Assembly (NCBI GenBank): GCA_019931185.1
Contig: JAINDK010000050.1
Location: 229,589 to 293,588, forward strand
DNA from: Bryobacter sp. CoA8 C33
Lineage (GTDB): Bacteria; Acidobacteriota; Terriglobia; Bryobacterales; Bryobacteraceae
Length of the DNA stretch: 64,000 nt
Direction: 5' to 3'
Shown here one piece after another: positions 37,405 to 46,219 of this stretch. Position 1 is the stretch's first letter. Each line of letters starts with the position of its first letter. Below the pieces are notes generated by a model. That model was given only the letters and a program-made list of their open reading frames with translations, had not been told where the DNA came from and did not search any database. Made by a program: the position numbers and the translations under genes.

Positions 37405-37776
37405 ATGCGCGAATACCCCGATAAACTTCCGGTCCCAGTTCGTCTTCAGTCCTCCCTAGCTAGTCTTCGCCAACTCCTCCTGCACTCCCCCGGTCAACTC
37501 TCCCTGGCCTCTACCGGACCCCTGCTAGAAGAAATCGCCTCTGATTTGGCTTGTCTCCCTCATCTCAACCCCAAACCGTCCCCATCCGAATTGAGCGAAA
37601 TCCGTGCTCTCTCCGCCAGTGTCCAATCGCTTTATCAGGGTGGTCTCGGCTTCATCACCGGCTTCAGCGCTCTCTCCATCCAAAATGGCGCCTGGGACGC
37701 TGCTTCTTACTCCGCCGATGGCCTCTGGAATAGCTCTTCGCTTCCACAGTCCTCCGGGCTCAGGATCGAGGGCTAG
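37405..37776 (+). CDS. FlgN-like flagellar protein (putative chaperone)
   Basis: A 123-residue protein starting at ATG four bases after flgM. It is mostly helical, with leucine-rich segments (SSLASLRQLLLHSPGQLSLAS, LSEIRALSASVQSLYQG). Sequence similarity to FlgN is not obvious, but FlgN is poorly conserved and the position between flgM and flgK is where this chaperone for FlgK and FlgL is normally encoded. A glycine- and serine-rich ending (SYSADGLWNSSSLPQSSG) resembles an unstructured tail. Identification rests mainly on context. Confidence 0.5.
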   Translation: MREYPDKLPVPVRLQSSLASLRQLLLHSPGQLSLASTGPLLEEIASDLACLPHLNPKPSPSELSEIRALSASVQSLYQGGLGFITGFSALSIQNGAWDAASYSADGLWNSSSLPQSSGLRIEG

Positions 37777-37781
37777 TCGCC

Positions 37782-39143
37782 ATGGGAAGTCTCATCGGAT
37801 CGCTTCTGTCCGCCTCCGGCGCCATGCGTGCCTTCGAAAAAGGTCTCACGACGTCGCAGAACAACGTTTTGAATGTAAACACGCCTGGCTTTGTCAAACA
37901 GCGCGCAGTCTTTGAAGCCCAACCCTTCCAGCCCGAGAACAACATCATGGGTGGCGTAACCAGCCGCGGACTTATCAATTACCGGGACACTTACTCTGAG
38001 CGCAACGTCCAGCGGCGAAACACCCTGTCTTCCTTCGACCAAGAGCGCGCCACCCGGCTTCAGTCAATCGAGTCCGTCTTTCCTGTCGGACAAGGCCAAG
38101 GAATCGCCGGCTCCCTGAACCGCTTTTTCGCAGCTATTTCCCAACTCAGTGTCGCTCCCAATGACACTTCAAGCCGCCGCGTGGCCCTCGAGCGCGCCAG
38201 CGATGTCGCCTTCACCTTTCGCCGCTCGGCCAACCTCCTGCTTGAACAACGTGGGGCCACCCAGGTTTCACTTTCCTCCTCGGTCGAGCGGATCAATAGC
38301 ATCGCCACACGGATCCGCGATATCAACGCCAGCCGCCGCGGAGATTCACAAGCTTCCTCGGATCCCGCAGCCGACGCCAAGCTCTATGCTGCCCTTGAAG
38401 AGCTCTCGGCAGTTGTCGATTTTGATGCCATACGAGCTCCCGACGGCAGCATGAGCGTCTACTTGGGCGGACAAGCCCTGCTCGTCATCGGCGACCGCCA
38501 GTACGATCTCTCCACCGACATCGTCGACAACCGTGCCCGTATCCTCAGTAGCGATGGCGCCGAAATCACCAGTGAACTTTCCGGCGGCACACTTGTGGCT
38601 CAAATCGATCTCTTCAATAACCGTTTCCCCGACTACCTCGACGAATTGAATACTCTCGCGATTGGCTTCGCCGATCAAATCAACTCCACCCTCGCTCAGG
38701 GCATCGACCAGAATGGCAACATCCCCACCACCGCTCTTTTCTCCTATGACGGAACCCTTGGCGCGGCCTACACCCTCCAAGCCAGCAAGCTGAATCCCGA
38801 TCAACTCGCACTGGCTGCCCCAGGCGATCCGGGCGGTAATCAAAACGCCATCCAACTCGCCGACTTGGCCAAAAAGCCACTCATCGAAAATCAAACTTTT
38901 GTGCAGTACTATGGCCTCGTCGCGGGGCAGGTCGGCCGTGAACTGGCCGCTGCCCGCGATGGCGCCGCCCTCCAGGGCGACCTGCTTTCCCAGGCGCGCG
39001 AACTGCGCGCCGACCTCCAGCAGGTCTCCCTCGACGAAGAGGCTACTTATGTCCTCCAGTTCCAGCGCTCTTATCAGGCCACCGCGCAACTGTTTCGCAC
39101 CATCAACGAGCTCACTGAAACCATCCTGAATATCATGCGCTGA
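37782..39143 (+). CDS. flgK: Flagellar hook-associated protein 1
   Basis: A 453-residue hook-filament junction protein. The N-terminal coiled region carries the rod-hook signature SASGAMRAFEKGLTTSQNNVLNVNTPGFVKQ, and the C-terminus has the matching helix DEEATYVLQFQRSYQATAQLFRTINELTETILNIMR. The middle variable domain is shorter than in E. coli FlgK (about 547 residues). Start is five bases after the FlgN-like gene and the stop overlaps a possible start of flgL. It travels through the flagellar export apparatus and joins hook to filament. Confidence 0.92.
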   Translation: MGSLIGSLLSASGAMRAFEKGLTTSQNNVLNVNTPGFVKQRAVFEAQPFQPENNIMGGVTSRGLINYRDTYSERNVQRRNTLSSFDQERATRLQSIESVFPVGQGQGIAGSLNRFFAAISQLSVAPNDTSSRRVALERASDVAFTFRRSANLLLEQRGATQVSLSSSVERINSIATRIRDINASRRGDSQASSDPAADAKLYAALEELSAVVDFDAIRAPDGSMSVYLGGQALLVIGDRQYDLSTDIVDNRARILSSDGAEITSELSGGTLVAQIDLFNNRFPDYLDELNTLAIGFADQINSTLAQGIDQNGNIPTTALFSYDGTLGAAYTLQASKLNPDQLALAAPGDPGGNQNAIQLADLAKKPLIENQTFVQYYGLVAGQVGRELAAARDGAALQGDLLSQARELRADLQQVSLDEEATYVLQFQRSYQATAQLFRTINELTETILNIMR

Positions 39144-39163
39144 TGGAAAGGAATTTCGCCATC

Positions 39164-40081
39164 ATGATCACTACATTGTCCTCCTCCGATACCGCCTTTC
39201 TCCGCGCCGTTGAAAAAATTCAACAGCGAGCCGAACGCGCGCAAAAGGAGCTTGCCAGCGGAAAGCGCATCTTCGCCGCCTCCGACGAACCCGATGGTGT
39301 CTCTCCCCTGCTCACCACACGCGCCGAACTGGAGTCCACCGAGCAGATCGCCAACAACCTCAGCCGCACCAAAGCAGAAGTCGATGCCGCTGAAAACGGC
39401 CTCCAGACAGCCATCAAGATCCTTGATCGCGCTCGCACCTTGGCGGCCCAGGGCCTAAACAGCTTCAACGCCGATTCCACCTGGAAAGCGCTTTCGCTAG
39501 AAGTCTCTGACCTCACCCAGCAAATGCTCAACGTCTCCAATCTTGCCATCGAAGGCCGCTTCGTTTACTCCGGCAATAGTGATACCGTCCAGCCCTTCGA
39601 CTTCGATCCCACCCTCGAAGACGTTACTTCCTATGCTGGCGGCCCGGCTACCCGCCAGAGCCTCTTCCCCGGTGGCAACCCATTCAAAGTAGCGCGTCCT
39701 GGAGATGCTATCTTCGACAACTCCGGCGTAGACGATAATGGTTTGTCTAAATCCGTCTTCGGCGCACTCCGCGGCTTGCGCAATGCTCTTGAGTCGCGTG
39801 ACCCCGAAGCCCTCCGTACATCCATTCAGTCCGTTGAAACTGCCACGCGCAATGTCTCCAATGAGCTCAGCTTCTATGGCGCCGCTCAGCGCCGCATCAC
39901 CGAAGCTACCGCCGCCGCCGACACCATGTCGCTCAGTCTCAAATCCCAGCTCAGCCGCCTCGAGGACGCCGACCTCACTGAGTCCATCCTCGAAACCCAA
40001 CAGTCCCGCTTCCAGCTCGAAGCAGCCTTCCAAGTCCGGAGCCAACGTCAGAATCGCAGCTTGTTCGATTTCATCGGCTAA
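39164..40081 (+). CDS. flgL: Flagellar hook-associated protein 3 (flagellin-like junction protein)
   Basis: A 305-residue flagellin-fold protein. The N-terminal helix (SSSDTAFLRAVEKIQQRAERAQKELASGKR) and C-terminal helix (DLTESILETQQSRFQLEAAFQVRSQRQNRSLFDFIG) are the conserved D0/D1 domains. The ATG at 39164 is preferred because AAAGGA precedes it and the protein then starts MITTLSSSD; an earlier ATG at 39143 overlaps the flgK stop. It is the second junction protein below the filament. No flagellin, csrA or fliW follows, so the filament genes lie elsewhere. Confidence 0.88.
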   Translation: MITTLSSSDTAFLRAVEKIQQRAERAQKELASGKRIFAASDEPDGVSPLLTTRAELESTEQIANNLSRTKAEVDAAENGLQTAIKILDRARTLAAQGLNSFNADSTWKALSLEVSDLTQQMLNVSNLAIEGRFVYSGNSDTVQPFDFDPTLEDVTSYAGGPATRQSLFPGGNPFKVARPGDAIFDNSGVDDNGLSKSVFGALRGLRNALESRDPEALRTSIQSVETATRNVSNELSFYGAAQRRITEATAAADTMSLSLKSQLSRLEDADLTESILETQQSRFQLEAAFQVRSQRQNRSLFDFIG

Positions 40082-40125
40082 CCCCCCAGGCAAACAAGAC
40101 CCCACTCAGCAAGTAAAATTGAGTC

Positions 40126-41562
40126 ATGACCTGGCTCCCGCCGGCCCTCGCTCAAGCTGTGTCCGCCCTCAAAGCATTTCGTTTCCTGCTTTCCCTTCTG
40201 CCCGCGCTCGGCCTTGCCGCCCCCGCCGATCTCATTCCTGCTCGTTGGCCTAGTTCTGACACCGCCACTCTCTCGATTCTTGCCGCCTCGCCGGTAAACT
40301 GCCTGCTCGTACCCGAATCCCATTGGTCCGGCGCTTTTGCCAAAGCAGCCCAAGCCCGCAAGATCACCATCCTCGGGCTCATCGCCCCCGGCACCCCGGC
40401 TCTGCCACGCGCCCACCGCGCCCTCGATCTTGGCTTCGATGGTGTGGTCCTCGAAGGCAATTTCCCCGCCGCCGAATCCCGCTCCATCCAGCAGACCGCA
40501 CTCTCCTCCACGCGCCTCTTCGTCGAGCTCGGCCTCCGCGGCCGCATCCCCCTCGGCGACGATGCCCCGCCCATCATTGGCACCTTCCAGGGCGTTTGGG
40601 CCGGCATCAACCCGCACGAAGAGGGTGAAGCCCATGCCGCTCCTTCCGGCGCTCCCTGGATCGATACCAACGCCGGCTTCCTCCGCTTCGTTCGCGCCGC
40701 CACTTCTCGCCCCTTCTGGCTCAGTGCTACCCCACCGCCCAACTCCGTCGTCTCACTGCCCCGCTACCTCCAAATGATCGCCGATTCCGCCATGGTCGGC
40801 GCTCGCTGGGTCCTCAGTTTTGAAACCGATTTCTTCTCCCGCCTTACCCAAGCCGAAGCCCGCGCCACCCGCGATTTCAAACGCATCAACCAGCTCCTCG
40901 CTTTCTTCGAGCAATACCGCCCGCTCCAATCGCTACCCCCCTATGGCCAGCTCGCCGTCGTCGCCGATGTCTCCAGCGGCGCCCTGCTCTCCGGTTCCGT
41001 CCTCGACATGATCACCGTCAAGCACACCCCCGTCCGCCCCGTCCCCTTCAAGTCCATCACCCCGCAAACTCTTGGGCAAACCAAGATGGCCGTCAACGTC
41101 GACCCCCCGGCACTCGACGAACGCCAGCAAAAAGTGCTCAAGGATTTCACCCGCGCCGGCGGCACCGTCCTCACCGCCCCTCCCGGCTGGCGAATGCCAA
41201 AGCCGCGTCCCGACCAGGTCTCGACCGACGCCGAAGAAGTCAAGAAACTCGATCAGATCTGGAAAGAAGTTAACGCCATGACCGGCCGCCGCAATCTCGG
41301 CGTCCGCCTCTTTAATGTCTCAAGCATGCTCTCCAATATGCTCGGCGAGCCCAGTGGCGCCCGTGTCGTCATCTATCTCGTCAACTACGCCGACTTCCCC
41401 GTCGATAGCATTGCCGTCCACCTCCTCGGAAACTTCGCTCAGGTCACCGCCTACTGGCCCGAACGCTCCGCCAAATCTCTGGCCCCCTATGAAAACGACG
41501 ACGGCGTGGGCGTCGATCTCGATATCCTCGAATCCGCGGCCATCCTCATTGCGGAAAAATGA
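40126..41562 (+). CDS. Secreted protein of unknown function
   Basis: A 478-residue protein whose first 30 residues contain a hydrophobic stretch (FLLSLLPALGLAAPA) consistent with export. The N-terminal two-thirds alternates strands and helices with ITILGLIAPGTPALPRAHRALDLGFDGVVLEGNF and RWVLSFETDFFSRLTQAEARATRDFKRINQLLAFF, suggesting a TIM-barrel like those in glycoside hydrolases, but the catalytic residues are not evident. The C-terminal part (VLKDFTRAGGTVLTAPPGWRM) recalls glutamine-amidotransferase-like domains of some beta-galactosidases. I cannot name a family. It lies between flgL and the DUF362 gene on the same strand, 20 bases before the latter. Confidence 0.55.
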   Translation: MTWLPPALAQAVSALKAFRFLLSLLPALGLAAPADLIPARWPSSDTATLSILAASPVNCLLVPESHWSGAFAKAAQARKITILGLIAPGTPALPRAHRALDLGFDGVVLEGNFPAAESRSIQQTALSSTRLFVELGLRGRIPLGDDAPPIIGTFQGVWAGINPHEEGEAHAAPSGAPWIDTNAGFLRFVRAATSRPFWLSATPPPNSVVSLPRYLQMIADSAMVGARWVLSFETDFFSRLTQAEARATRDFKRINQLLAFFEQYRPLQSLPPYGQLAVVADVSSGALLSGSVLDMITVKHTPVRPVPFKSITPQTLGQTKMAVNVDPPALDERQQKVLKDFTRAGGTVLTAPPGWRMPKPRPDQVSTDAEEVKKLDQIWKEVNAMTGRRNLGVRLFNVSSMLSNMLGEPSGARVVIYLVNYADFPVDSIAVHLLGNFAQVTAYWPERSAKSLAPYENDDGVGVDLDILESAAILIAEK

Positions 41563-41582
41563 TCTGAACTTACAATAGAGGG

Positions 41583-42728
41583 ATGACTCGCCGCGACTTG
41601 CTTACTCTCGGTGCTCTCCCCCTGCTTGCTCAGAATAAGACCCTCCCCACGTCCCCTGTCTCCATCCGCAAGTGCGACTCCTACACGGAGGACTTCCACG
41701 AAATCTTCTCCAAGATGTTCGACGATCTCGGCGGCCTCCCCCGTCTGGTCCGCAACAAAACCGTCACCATCAAGCTCAATCTCACCGGCTCACCTGGCCT
41801 CCGCTACCAGGGCAAAGCACTCGGCCTCACTCATTACACCCACCCCCGCCACGTCCTCGCCATGACCGCTCTGCTCGACCGCGCCGGCGCCCGCCGCATC
41901 CGCTTCGTCGAATCCGCCTGGGGTACCGCCGGCCCCCTCGCCGAGTATATGCTCGACTCCGGCTGGCCCGTCCGCCAAATGGCCACCGCCGCCAAACAAG
42001 TCGAATTCCTCAACACCAACGCCCTCGGCGGCTTCGCCAAAAAATATGCCCGCCTCAAGGTTCCTCACGGCGGCTGGATCTTCCCCTCCTTCGAATTCAA
42101 CGAAATCTATCAGCAGACCGACGTCATGATGTCCATGGCCAAGCTCAAGAACCACGACACCTGCGGCATCACCCTCGCTATCAAAAATATGTTCGGCTGT
42201 ACCCCCGCCTCCATCTACGGCAATGACTCCGGAGCCGACGATCCCAACGAAAGCCCCACCTCCGGCCGCGACCAGATCTGTCACGCCGGCAAGCGCCAGC
42301 CCTCCAAGATCGCCGCCCGCGAACTCGACCTCGCTTCCCCCCGCGATCCCTTCCATCGCATGCCCCGCATCTCGGTCGAAGTTGCTGCCGCCCGTCCTAT
42401 CGACATTTCCTTCATCGACGGCATCGAGACCATGACCGGCGGCGAAGGCCCTTGGATCAGCCCCGTCAAAGGCACCTTCAAGGGCACCTCCCACGCCCGC
42501 CCCGGCCTCCTCGTGCTCGGCACCAATCCCGTCACCACCGATGCCGTCGGCACCGCGCTCATGGGCTATGACCCCCGCGCCACCAAGGGCACGCCCCCCT
42601 TCCACAAGTGCGACAACATGCTCCTGCTTGCCGAACAGGCCGGCCTCGGCACTGCTGACCTCAATCGCATCGAAGTCATCGGCGGCAAGATCCAGGATCT
42701 CCGCTTCCCCTTCCCCATGAGTGCCTGA
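41583..42728 (+). CDS. DUF362 domain-containing protein with a Tat-type leader
   Basis: A 381-residue protein. The short leader MTRRDLLTLGALPLLAQ has the RR pair of a Tat-like signal. The DUF362 core follows: VTIKLNLTG, DVMMSMAKLKNHDTCGITLAIKNMFGC and DISFIDGIETMTGGEGP, ending with TNPVTTDAVGTALMGYDP. These proteins often accompany iron-sulfur clusters, but the ferredoxin-like cysteines are not seen here. Function unknown. Its stop shares one base with the start of the diadenylate cyclase, so it is very likely in the c-di-AMP operon and might respond to it, which would be new. Confidence 0.75.
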   Translation: MTRRDLLTLGALPLLAQNKTLPTSPVSIRKCDSYTEDFHEIFSKMFDDLGGLPRLVRNKTVTIKLNLTGSPGLRYQGKALGLTHYTHPRHVLAMTALLDRAGARRIRFVESAWGTAGPLAEYMLDSGWPVRQMATAAKQVEFLNTNALGGFAKKYARLKVPHGGWIFPSFEFNEIYQQTDVMMSMAKLKNHDTCGITLAIKNMFGCTPASIYGNDSGADDPNESPTSGRDQICHAGKRQPSKIAARELDLASPRDPFHRMPRISVEVAAARPIDISFIDGIETMTGGEGPWISPVKGTFKGTSHARPGLLVLGTNPVTTDAVGTALMGYDPRATKGTPPFHKCDNMLLLAEQAGLGTADLNRIEVIGGKIQDLRFPFPMSA

Positions 42729-43552
42729 TGCTGCGTATTGTCGACCACATCCTGTCCGTCGCTGCCAAGCTTACTCCCATGGCGGCCCTGGACATACTCC
42801 TGGTCGCCGTTTTCATCTACATCTTCATCATCAACATCCGCGGACGCCGCGCCGCCCAAATTGCCAGCGGCCTCCTCATTCTCCTGGCCGCCTACCTCGC
42901 CAGCGTCTGGTTCCGCCTCGAGTTGCTCCGCACCCTCCTGGCCACCCTCGCCCCCTACACCGCCTTCGCCATCATCGTCATGTTCCAGTCCGAGATCCGC
43001 CGCGTTCTCGCCCGCATCGGCCGCGCCCGCATCTTCACCTTCGGCGGCCGCCTCCAGCGCCGCGAGACCGCCGACGAGATCCTTATGGCCCTCACCTACC
43101 TCTCCCAACACCGCATCGGCGCCCTCATCGTTGTCGAACGGGATACCGGCCTGAAAACCTTCGTCGAGACCGGCGTCAATCTCGACGCCCGCCTCTCCCG
43201 CGATCTCCTGCTCAGCATCTTCTACCCCGGCGGTGCTCTCCATGATGGTGCCGCCATCGTCCAGGGAGACCGCATCGCCGCCGCTGCCTGCTTCCTCCCT
43301 CTCTCGATGAACCCCGCCCGCCTCGGCAACCTCGGCACCCGCCACCGCGCCGCCATCGGCATCACCGAAGAAACCGATTCCCTCGCCATCGTCGTCTCCG
43401 AGGAATCCGGCAAAATCAGCCTCTGCGCCTTCGGTGAAATCCAGCACGGCGTCTCCGTCGAATTCGTCGAAGAGCAGATCACCCGCCACCTCGCTCAACC
43501 CCTCGCCCCCGTCATCCGGGACCGCACTCCCATCGAAATCCGCCGCTCATGA
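42728..43552 (+). CDS. cdaA: Diadenylate cyclase
   Basis: A 274-residue membrane enzyme, nearly the length of Bacillus CdaA. Three hydrophobic segments (AALDILLVAVFIYIFII, AAQIASGLLILLAAYLAS, LLATLAPYTAFAIIVMFQ) precede the DisA_N catalytic domain. The ATP-binding DGA motif is in GGALHDGAAIVQGDRI and the RHR motif in LGTRHRAAIGITEETDS. It condenses two ATP into c-di-AMP, which controls potassium and osmotic balance and wall metabolism. It precedes ybbR/cdaR (4-base overlap) and glmM, the conserved order in which CdaR and GlmM regulate the cyclase. Confidence 0.93.
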   Translation: MLRIVDHILSVAAKLTPMAALDILLVAVFIYIFIINIRGRRAAQIASGLLILLAAYLASVWFRLELLRTLLATLAPYTAFAIIVMFQSEIRRVLARIGRARIFTFGGRLQRRETADEILMALTYLSQHRIGALIVVERDTGLKTFVETGVNLDARLSRDLLLSIFYPGGALHDGAAIVQGDRIAAAACFLPLSMNPARLGNLGTRHRAAIGITEETDSLAIVVSEESGKISLCAFGEIQHGVSVEFVEEQITRHLAQPLAPVIRDRTPIEIRRS

Positions 43553-44199
43553 TGCGCCTGTTTACCGAAAACATCACCGCCAAGCTCTTCAGCATCCTCA
43601 TCGCCTTTCTCCTTTGGGCCGCCCTCGTCGATGAGCCTGAACTCATCGAAACCGTCACGGTCCCGGTCGAATACCGTAACCTCGCCAATCACCTTGACCT
43701 GTCCCCCGATGCCCCTAACCGCATCCAACTGCAGGTCCGCGGTCCGCGCGGGCGCCTCAACGAGGTTTCTCCCGATCGCACCAACATCGTGCTTGACTTG
43801 AGTGGAATGAGCGATGCCTCCTCCCGCACCTTCACCATCCAGGCCGAGTCCATCAATCTTCCCCCCACCGTCTCCCTCGTCCGCGCCATGCCCTCCCAGC
43901 TCCGCGTCAAACTCGAGCGCCGTCTCTCGAAAGACGTCCCCGTCGCCCCCGTCTTTGAAGACTCCCTCCCGGCATCCCTCAAATCGCTCCCTCTCACCAT
44001 CAGTCCCGCCAACATCCGCATCGTCGGCCCCGAATCGCGCATCCTTCTCATCGAGTCCATCCCCACTGAGCCCATTAGCCGCGCCGATCTCGATGCCGCC
44101 AAACCCATCCGCCTCAATGTCCTCCTCGCCGATCCCGAACTCTCCATCGTCGGTTCCCCCGCCGTCACCTTAACCTTTCCCACAAACCCGCTACCCTAG
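43549..44199 (+). CDS. cdaR: YbbR-domain regulator of diadenylate cyclase
   Basis: A 216-residue protein with one N-terminal membrane helix (AKLFSILIAFLLWAALV) and YbbR repeats outside the membrane: IETVTVPVEYRNLANHLDL, then IQLQVRGPRGRLNEV, and KDVPVAPVFEDSLPASLKSLPLTISPANIRIVGPES. Such proteins bind the membrane part of CdaA and alter its activity. Only two to three repeats are present, against four in Bacillus CdaR. ATGATG at the start overlaps the cdaA stop. The name is based on synteny and repeat type. Confidence 0.85.
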   Translation: MMRLFTENITAKLFSILIAFLLWAALVDEPELIETVTVPVEYRNLANHLDLSPDAPNRIQLQVRGPRGRLNEVSPDRTNIVLDLSGMSDASSRTFTIQAESINLPPTVSLVRAMPSQLRVKLERRLSKDVPVAPVFEDSLPASLKSLPLTISPANIRIVGPESRILLIESIPTEPISRADLDAAKPIRLNVLLADPELSIVGSPAVTLTFPTNPLP

Positions 44200-44207
44200 G
44201 AGCAGCC

Positions 44208-45548
44208 ATGTCGCGCAAACTCTTCGGGACCGACGGCATCCGGGGCCGCGCCGGCGTGCCTCCCATGGATGCTCCTACTGCCTTTGCCCTAGGTGCCTCT
44301 CTCGGGGCTTGGGCTCGCGCTCATTCCCCCGACCCCAAAGTACTCCTGGCCCTCGATACCCGCGAATCCGGCCCCTGGCTCGCCGAAGCCCTCGCCGCCG
44401 GCCTGCTTTCCTCCGACGTTGAGCCTCACTTCGCCGGCCTCCTCACCACCCCCGGCCTCGCCTGGAACACGAAGCATGGCCCCTATGCCGCCGGCGTCAT
44501 GATCTCCGCCTCGCACAATCCCTACGAGGACAATGGCCTCAAAGTCTTCGATCATTCCGGCTTCAAACTCCCCGATGCCCAGGAGCTCGCCCTCGAAAAA
44601 GAGATCCTCGCCCTCTCCGTTCCCCATCCCATTCCCCCCGCTTCCCTCTCGGCCCAGGATCAATTCGCCTCCCGCTATCTCGACTTCCTCGCCTCTACCT
44701 TTCCCTATCGCCTCAACGGCCTCCGCATCGTCGCCGATTGCGCCCACGGCGCCGCCTCTCTGCTCGCCCCCCGCCTCTTCAGCTCCCTCGGCGCCGAAGT
44801 CATCGCCATCGCCAACTCCCCCAACGGCCGCAATATCAACGACGGCGTCGGCGCCCTCCACACCGATCACCTCCGCGAGGCCGTCCTCAATCACAATGCC
44901 GACTTCGGCGTCGCCTTCGACGGCGATGCCGACCGCGCCATCTTCCAGTCCCCCACCGGCCGCCTCGTCGACGGCGATGCCGTGCTCTATCTCTCCGCCC
45001 TTCGCCTCCGCGCCCAAGGCCGCCTTCCCGGTAATCGCGTCGTCGCCACCGTCATGTCCAACCTCGGCCTCGAGCTCGCCCTCCGCAAACAAGGCATACA
45101 TCTCGATCGTGCCTCCGTCGGCGACAAGTATGTCCTCGAGGAAATGCTACGCACCGGCGCCTCCCTCGGCGGCGAACAGTCCGGCCATGTCATCTTCTCC
45201 GATTTCGCCACCACCGGCGATGGCCTCCTCACCACCCTGCGCGTCCTCGACGCCATGCTCTCCACCAAAAGCTCCCTCGATCAGATCACCGAAGCCTTTC
45301 AGCCCTTCCCCCAAATTCTCCTCAACGTCCGCATCCGCGAGCGCCAGCCCATCTCCAACCTCCCCGCCGTCCAGGAAGCCATCGCCGCCTGCGAACTCGA
45401 TTTCGCCGGTAACGGCCGTGTCCTCGTCCGTTACTCCGGCACCGAACCCCTCGCCCGCGTCATGGTCGAAGGCCAGGACGAAGACAAGGTTCATCACCAT
45501 GGCCGCCTCATTGCCCATGCCCTCCGCCAGGCGATCGGCATACAATAA
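44208..45548 (+). CDS. glmM: Phosphoglucosamine mutase
   Basis: A 446-residue alpha-D-phosphohexomutase. It starts KLFGTDGIRGRAG, has the active serine in GVMISASHNPYEDNGLKVF, the metal loop DGDADR in FGVAFDGDADRAIF, the sugar-binding EMLRTGASLGGEQSGH, and the phosphate-binding loop VRYSGTEPLARVMVE. It converts glucosamine-6-phosphate to the 1-phosphate for UDP-GlcNAc, peptidoglycan and lipopolysaccharide. AGGAGC lies before the ATG. In other bacteria GlmM inhibits CdaA, linking wall precursor supply to c-di-AMP. Confidence 0.95.
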   Translation: MSRKLFGTDGIRGRAGVPPMDAPTAFALGASLGAWARAHSPDPKVLLALDTRESGPWLAEALAAGLLSSDVEPHFAGLLTTPGLAWNTKHGPYAAGVMISASHNPYEDNGLKVFDHSGFKLPDAQELALEKEILALSVPHPIPPASLSAQDQFASRYLDFLASTFPYRLNGLRIVADCAHGAASLLAPRLFSSLGAEVIAIANSPNGRNINDGVGALHTDHLREAVLNHNADFGVAFDGDADRAIFQSPTGRLVDGDAVLYLSALRLRAQGRLPGNRVVATVMSNLGLELALRKQGIHLDRASVGDKYVLEEMLRTGASLGGEQSGHVIFSDFATTGDGLLTTLRVLDAMLSTKSSLDQITEAFQPFPQILLNVRIRERQPISNLPAVQEAIAACELDFAGNGRVLVRYSGTEPLARVMVEGQDEDKVHHHGRLIAHALRQAIGIQ

Positions 45549-45553
45549 CAGCG

Positions 45554-46186
45554 ATGCGTATCCTCCTCCTTTCCGCTTTCCTCGTTTCCCTCCTCCCGGC
45601 CCAGAACCTCCGGCCCGCCAAGCTCGCCGGGGAAGATTGGGTCCAGCTCTTCAATGGCAAGGACCTCTCCGGCTGGGTGGAAGTCGGCAAGGAGAAGTGG
45701 ACCGTCGAAGACGGCGAGATCAAGGGCGAAGCCGTCTCCAAGGCCTACGGCTACCTGCAGACTGAAAAGGAATACAAAGACTTCCATCTCTCCATCAAGT
45801 TCAAGTGCGTCGGCAACGGCAACTCCGGCGTCTTCTTCCATACAGCCTTCAAGCCCGGCACCCCCGACATCACCCGCGGTCTCCAGTTCGAAGTCGATTG
45901 CCGCATCGGCCAGCACACCGGTGGCCTCTACGGCGACGGCCGCGGCTGGATCGTCTGGCCCGCCCCGGAAAATGAGCTCGTCGTTCGCAAGGGCGAATGG
46001 AACGAGTACACCCTAAAGGTCGAAGGCAACCGTTACACCTCGCGCCTCAATGGCGTCCTCATGGTGGATTTCACCGATCCCAATCCCAAATCGTTCGACG
46101 GCCCCATCGCACTCCAGCTTCACTCCGGCGGCGAGGGCAATATGCGCTTCAAGGATATCTGGATCCGCGATCTGTCCAAACGCTAG
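45554..46186 (+). CDS. DUF1080 (3-keto-disaccharide hydrolase fold) secreted protein
   Basis: A 210-residue secreted protein with a signal peptide (MRILLLSAFLVSLLPAQ) and a single concanavalin-like jelly-roll. DUF1080 markers are WVQLFNGKDLSGWVEVG, GNGNSGVFFHTAFKPG and EVDCRIGQHTGGLYGDG with PENELVVRKGEWNEYTLKVEGNRYTSRLNG. Relatives are abundant in Acidobacteriota and Planctomycetes; some hydrolyse 3-keto-glycosides. It follows glmM by five bases but belongs functionally to the carbohydrate genes that come next. Confidence 0.85.
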   Translation: MRILLLSAFLVSLLPAQNLRPAKLAGEDWVQLFNGKDLSGWVEVGKEKWTVEDGEIKGEAVSKAYGYLQTEKEYKDFHLSIKFKCVGNGNSGVFFHTAFKPGTPDITRGLQFEVDCRIGQHTGGLYGDGRGWIVWPAPENELVVRKGEWNEYTLKVEGNRYTSRLNGVLMVDFTDPNPKSFDGPIALQLHSGGEGNMRFKDIWIRDLSKR

Positions 46187-46219
46187 CCGCCCCACCGGCC
46201 CAGCCCCTAGCCTCTCCCC

